Assembly (NCBI RefSeq): GCF_918741295.1
Contig: NZ_CAKKNB010000001.1
Coordinates: 1,240,001 to 1,304,000, forward strand
Direction: 5' to 3'
DNA: 64,000 bases
Origin: Aquabacterium sp. CECT 9606
Lineage (GTDB): Bacteria > Pseudomonadota > Gammaproteobacteria > Burkholderiales > Burkholderiaceae_C
Made by a program: the position numbers and the translations under genes. How positions within the stretch are numbered: position 1 is the first letter of the stretch; every line of letters starts with the position of its first letter. Under the pieces are notes generated by a model. That model saw only the letters and a program-made list of their open reading frames with translations. It did not search any database and had not been told where the DNA came from. Positions 60,391 through 64,000 of this stretch are shown piece after piece.

Positions 60391-60738
60391 ATGCTGAAAC
60401 TGAAAATAGCACTGGTCGTTGTGTTTGCGGCCTTGACCACCGCCTGCACGACGGGGCCGCAGGTATCGAGCAACGCCTACTCGCAAGGTTGGCGGCGAGC
60501 GCAGGTTGTGGCCATCGAAAAGGATCAGTTGGCGGTGCGATCAAGCAAGGAAGATTGCCGAATGGCATTGGGTGCTGAGGCGGGCAAAACCCGGTTTGCC
60601 GTGGCTTCCTATAGCTATGGCGGCAATCCCAACCTGAGGGCAAAGCGCATCGTGGCGATACCCAATGATGTCGATGTCGAGGTGGGCGATTGGGTTGAGG
60701 TCAGCATCACCGACTGCCGTCTGGCGCTTAAAAAATAA
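60391..60738 (+). CDS. Small putative lipoprotein, paralog
   Basis: A 115-residue protein with a lipobox LTTAC (Cys19), then GWRRAQVVAIE, EDCRMAL, RFAVASYSYGG, VAIPNDVDVEVGDWVEV and TDCRLAL. It is the paralog of the lipoprotein at 1622-1990. The ATG has AAAGGAG at ideal spacing. It lies 25 bp after the truncated czcA, so it was probably part of a czc operon. Likely periplasmic; two conserved Cys could form a disulfide or bind metal. Confidence 0.8.
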   Translation: MLKLKIALVVVFAALTTACTTGPQVSSNAYSQGWRRAQVVAIEKDQLAVRSSKEDCRMALGAEAGKTRFAVASYSYGGNPNLRAKRIVAIPNDVDVEVGDWVEVSITDCRLALKK

Positions 60739-60800
60739 ACTCTGGAAGCAAGGGCCCTTGAGTCACGACATCCTTCCTTTCTGCCTGAACCTGCTCACCC

Positions 60801-61865
60801 ATGATCCAAAAGTTGCTCTCTCATCGACACGTCGGCGTGATGTCCGCGTTGTTGGCCGCATTGTTGTTCGGTGTGAGCGCGCCGCTTGCTAAGGTTCTGC
60901 TCGCTCAGACCAGCCCATGGCTGCTGGCGGCGCTGTTGTACCTGGGATCCGGAATGGGTTTGTGGGTGGTGCGTCGCATTCAGCGTGTACCTCCGGTGAC
61001 CCTGGCCTGGCGCGAATGGGGGTGGCTGGCAGGCGCCATCGTGACGGGAGGCATCGCAGCGCCTGTCTTGTTGATGACGGGGCTGGCTGGCATGTCGGCG
61101 TCTCAGTCGTCCTTGCTGCTCAATGCGGAGAGTGTGCTGACTGCCGTGCTGGCCTGGGTGGTGTTCAAGGAGAACGTGGACCGGCGCATCGCGCTGGGCA
61201 TGGCCGCCATCGTGGCCGGTGCCCTGGTACTGAGTTGGCCAGGTGCTGCTGAGCACGTAGCCACTTCGACACTCTGGCCATCTTTGGCGGTGCTGGGGGC
61301 ATGTTTGGGCTGGGCTGTGGACAACAACCTGACGCGCAAAGTCGCTTTGAACGACGCCGGTTTCATTGCCATGGCCAAAGGATTGAGCGCGGGCAGCACC
61401 AACCTGGTCTTGGCCGTGGCGCTGGGCGCGGGGTGGCCCGGTTGGGAGACCACACTGTCTGCGGGCTTGCTCGGGTTTCTCAGCTACGGCGCCAGCCTGA
61501 CCTTGTTCGTTCTGGCGCTGCGGCATCTGGGTGCGTCGCGCACAGGGGCCTACTTCTCCGTTGCACCGTTCTTTGGCGCGCTGGTGTCTGTGCTGCTTCT
61601 CCACGAGCCTGTCACGGTTCAGTTGCTGGTCGCTGCGGCCTTGATGGCTTGGGGTGTCTGGCTGCACTTGTCGGAGGACCATGCTCACGAGCATTCGCAT
61701 GAGGCCCTGGAACACGCGCATGAGCACGTTCACGATGCGCACCATCAACATGAGCACGCTGGCCCTGTCGTGCTGGGTGTGCCGCACAAGCACGTTCATC
61801 GCCATTTGCCTATGAGCCACAGCCACGCGCATTTCCCGGATGCGCACCATCGACACGGCCACTGA
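60801..61865 (+). CDS. EamA/DMT-family transporter with His-rich C-terminal tail
   Basis: A 354-residue protein with two EamA units of about five helices each (ALLAALLFGVSAPLAKVLL ... VLSWPG; LGACLGWAVDNNLTRKVAL ... AYFSVAPFFGALVSVLLLHE). From about residue 279 the tail is extremely His-rich (DHAHEHSHEALEHAHEHVH and more, to the end). EamA proteins usually carry metabolites; the tail strongly suggests divalent-metal transport or sensing (Ni, Co or Zn). The neighbours are metal-resistance genes. Confidence 0.85.
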   Translation: MIQKLLSHRHVGVMSALLAALLFGVSAPLAKVLLAQTSPWLLAALLYLGSGMGLWVVRRIQRVPPVTLAWREWGWLAGAIVTGGIAAPVLLMTGLAGMSASQSSLLLNAESVLTAVLAWVVFKENVDRRIALGMAAIVAGALVLSWPGAAEHVATSTLWPSLAVLGACLGWAVDNNLTRKVALNDAGFIAMAKGLSAGSTNLVLAVALGAGWPGWETTLSAGLLGFLSYGASLTLFVLALRHLGASRTGAYFSVAPFFGALVSVLLLHEPVTVQLLVAAALMAWGVWLHLSEDHAHEHSHEALEHAHEHVHDAHHQHEHAGPVVLGVPHKHVHRHLPMSHSHAHFPDAHHRHGH

Positions 61866-61867
61866 GG

Positions 61868-62158
61868 TCAGGACGACGTTGGCTGAAACGCAATGAAGGC
61901 CTTCCCCGCCAGCGCCATGCAGGCCCAGACCGCTGTCCCAGCGGCTTGGGGTGATGCCATCCACTTGCCACAGTCACGCCAAGGCCCCAAAAATGTAGAC
62001 ACCACCACAGACCGCGTAGGTACGCCCGGCCGCCGTGGGGTGCAGCGTCGGCAGCCACGGAGAACAAACTCAGCGCTGTCGCAGCAGGCAGCAGGAGCCA
62101 CATGGACTTGCCCTGCTGGAGTACCAGCGCAGGCAGGTAGACCAGGATTTCAAGTGCG
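61868..62158 (-). pseudogene. ynfA: ynfA, truncated and frameshifted
   Basis: Minus-strand pieces in different frames match YnfA: EILVYLPALVLQQGKSMWLLLPAATALSLF, then GGVYIFG-like sequence, then AVWACMALAGKAFIAFQP at the end. The N-terminus is missing and at least two frame changes occur. An intact copy lies at 20924-21256. Confidence 0.75.
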
Positions 62159-64000
62159 TCACTTTTTCTTGAAGCGCTGTAGCCGAAGGGCATTGCCAAT
62201 CACCGACACGGAGCTCAGACTCATGGCCAGAGCCGCAATCAATGGGGACAGCAGCCACCCGGTCAGGGGATACAGCAAACCCGCTGCGATGGGAATGCCC
62301 AAGGCGTTGTAGAAGAACGCGAAAGCCAGGTTTTGCTTCATGTTGGCCACGGTCGCCATGGATAGCATGCGCGCCGTGGCAATCCCTCTAAGGTCGCCTT
62401 TGACCAGGGTGATCTGGGCGCTGTTCATGGCCACATCTGTACCCGTTCCCATCGCGACACCCACATCCGCGCGAGCGAGCGCGGGTGCATCGTTGATGCC
62501 GTCGCCCGCCATGGCCACCACGCACCCCTCTTTCTGCAGGCGCTCGACCAGCAAGAGTTTGTCTGCGGGCTTGACCTCGCCATGAACCTCATCGATACCC
62601 AGCCGTGCGCCGACCGCTTTTGCTGTGGTCTGTCCGTCGCCTGTGGCCATCACTATTCGGATACCTGCCTCCCTAAGGACGGTCAGTGCCTCAGGAGTGC
62701 TTGATTTGATGGGGTCAGAGACAGCCAGTAAGCCGGCAATCTGGCCATTGACAGCCAGGTACATGACGCTGGCGCCCTCCGCGCGCAACGCTTCTGCCTG
62801 CGGCACAAGTTTCTCTACGGGAGCCCCGATCTGTTGCATGAGGGTGGTGTTGCCCAGCGCCAAGCGATGACCATCTACCTCCCCTTGTACGCCAATGCCT
62901 GTGCCAGATTCAAAATTGATCGGCTTGTCCAAGAGCAGGCCCTGTTCACGAGCCGCTCGAACGATGGCATCGGCAAGTGGATGCTCGCTACCTTGATCGA
63001 GGCTTGCTGCCAACCTCAATACTTCGGTGGCGTCCCAGCCAGGCGCTGCCACTGCGCGGTCGTAGGCTGGCTTGCCTTCTGTGAGCGTACCCGTCTTGTC
63101 CACGATCAATGCATTGACCTGACGCATGCGTTCGATGGCCGCAGCATCCCTGAACAACACACCTTGCGTGGCTCCCTTTCCGGTGGCTACCATGATGGAC
63201 ATGGGCGTGGCCAAGCCCAGCGCACAAGGGCAGGCGATGATCAGCACAGATACCGCGTTGATCAGGCCGTACACCCAGCTCGGATCAGGCCCGAAGAATC
63301 CCCAGCCAAAGAATGTCAAGAGGGCAATGCTGATCACGGCCATCACGAAGTAACCGGCTACGACATCGGCCATGCGTTGCATGGGGGCCTTGGAGCGCTG
63401 CGCCTGGGCCACCAATTGCACGATCTGCGACAGCATGGTCTCCGATCCAACTCGCTCCGAGCGCATGATCAGCGCACCGTTGGTATTGAGCGTCGCGCCT
63501 ATTACCTTGTCGCCTAATCGTTTGCTCACGGGAATGGGCTCACCAGTCAGCATGGATTCGTCCACGGCACTCGTGCCTTCCTCCACGACGCCGTCCACAG
63601 GAACCTTCTCTCCGGGCCTTACGCGCAAGCGGTCTCCCACGTGGACATGGGACAACGGTACATCTTCTTCGGTTCCGTCAGGCTTTAGCCTCCTGGCTGT
63701 CTTGGGCGCCAAACCCAGGAGCGACTTGATGGCAGCTGACGTTTGAGAGCGCGCTTTCAGTTCAAGCACCTGTCCAAGCAGCGTCAGAGAAATGATCACG
63801 GCAGCGGCTTCAAAGTAAACCGCCACACGCCCCATCGCCATGAAAGAAGCAGGAAAGACCTGTGGCGCAGCGGTGGCCACGACGCTGTACCAGTACGCCG
63901 CACCAGTGCCCAGGCCGATCAGTGTCCACATGTTGGGGCTGCGATGCACCACCGATAGCCAGCCCCGATAGAAGAAGGGCCAACCGCCCCATAGCACGAT
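62159..64000 (-). CDS. copA: Cu(+)/Ag(+)-exporting P1B-type ATPase, C-terminal part, runs off right edge
   Basis: About 613 residues of a CopA-type ATPase. It has [10 protein letters not shown] in the actuator, the CPC motif in [29 protein letters not shown] for phosphorylation, HP in SEHPLADAI and [20 protein letters not shown]. The final helices carry the Met/Ser signature ([18 protein letters not shown]) of the Cu(+)/Ag(+) subgroup. The N-terminal metal-binding domains and the first helices lie beyond the window. It exports monovalent copper or silver to the periplasm. Confidence 0.92.
   Translation of the reverse strand: MVLWGGWPFFYRGWLSVVHRSPNMWTLIGLGTGAAYWYSVVATAAPQVFPASFMAMGRVAVYFEAAAVIISLTLLGQVLELKARSQTSAAIKSLLGLAPKTARRLKPDGTEEDVPLSHVHVGDRLRVRPGEKVPVDGVVEEGTSAVDESMLTGEPIPVSKRLGDKVIGATLNTNGALIMRSERVGSETMLSQIVQLVAQAQRSKAPMQRMADVVAGYFVMAVISIALLTFFGWGFFGPDPSWVYGLINAVSVLIIACPCALGLATPMSIMVATGKGATQGVLFRDAAAIERMRQVNALIVDKTGTLTEGKPAYDRAVAAPGWDATEVLRLAASLDQGSEHPLADAIVRAAREQGLLLDKPINFESGTGIGVQGEVDGHRLALGNTTLMQQIGAPVEKLVPQAEALRAEGASVMYLAVNGQIAGLLAVSDPIKSSTPEALTVLREAGIRIVMATGDGQTTAKAVGARLGIDEVHGEVKPADKLLLVERLQKEGCVVAMAGDGINDAPALARADVGVAMGTGTDVAMNSAQITLVKGDLRGIATARMLSMATVANMKQNLAFAFFYNALGIPIAAGLLYPLTGWLLSPLIAALAMSLSSVSVIGNALRLQRFKKK

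Overview
This 64 kb window has high GC content and gene families typical of Burkholderiales (Betaproteobacteria): czcICBA, CzcE, a PbrR/PbrT-like pair, a MobH-type integrative conjugative element (ICE) module and an H-NS-like protein with a Burkholderiales-style C-terminus. It is an accessory region: a mosaic of heavy-metal resistance loci wrapped around and cut into ICE DNA. No rRNA, tRNA, CRISPR array or core housekeeping operon was seen.

Layout. (1) 1-6.9 kb, mostly minus strand: the 5' part of a Zn/Cd/Co P-type ATPase running off the left edge, a small lipoprotein, two CzcI-like proteins without czcCBA, a stray FlgB-like protein, a zf-TFIIB protein, a methyltransferase and an orphan OmpR-type regulator. 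(2) 7.1-19.9 kb: a complete czcICBA operon followed by a lipoprotein, a DUF4124 protein and an LTA-synthase/sulfatase-like membrane enzyme, then a His-rich secreted protein, a CzcRS/CopRS-like two-component system and a CzcE-like protein. (3) 20-22.3 kb: a decayed phosphatase, YnfA, a Cys-containing membrane protein and a MerR regulator. (4) 22.3-36 kb: an ICE core with DUF4400, TraD, a MobH/TraI relaxase, an H-NS-like protein, FlhC/FlhD-like regulators, DUF932, a primase, DUF1845, AlpA, an integrase-fold protein without a visible catalytic Tyr, and DUF1173. No mating-pair-formation genes are present. (5) 36-49.6 kb: pbrR and IS5 remnants, methyltransferase, lspA and a Pb/Cd/Zn ATPase, CzcE, a Cys/Pro-rich protein, a CDF transporter, a second czcICBA (czcI frameshifted) and a MAPEG protein. 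(6) 49.6-54.4 kb: a 5'-truncated arsH joined to a truncated second DUF1173, then an intact IS66 element with an 8-bp target duplication and a SEC-C passenger gene. (7) 54.4-64 kb: pbrR and pbrT, a second copy of the methyltransferase-lspA-ATPase-tail segment, a 5'-truncated czcA, a second lipoprotein, an EamA transporter with a His-rich tail, a decayed ynfA, and a Cu/Ag P-type ATPase running off the right edge.

How it works together (inference from families and order). P1B ATPases and the CDF carrier export metal to the periplasm. CzcCBA pumps carry it across the outer membrane. CzcE, CzcI and the His-rich proteins bind or sense periplasmic metal. The two-component system and MerR proteins control expression. 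Six sites share the MerR-type promoter architecture (19-bp spacer), and three sites share a Cop/Cus-like box.

The most unusual structural signals are shared by all four czcI loci. Each has a -10-like hexamer 8-9 nt before the ATG, suggesting leaderless mRNA, and a stem-loop straddling the stop codon, suggesting a czcI/czcC expression switch. Other notable points are three related methyltransferases tied to metal genes, a 1.45 kb duplicated pbr segment, paired small ORFs coupled by ATGA overlaps, and the Tyr-less integrase coupled to DUF1173.
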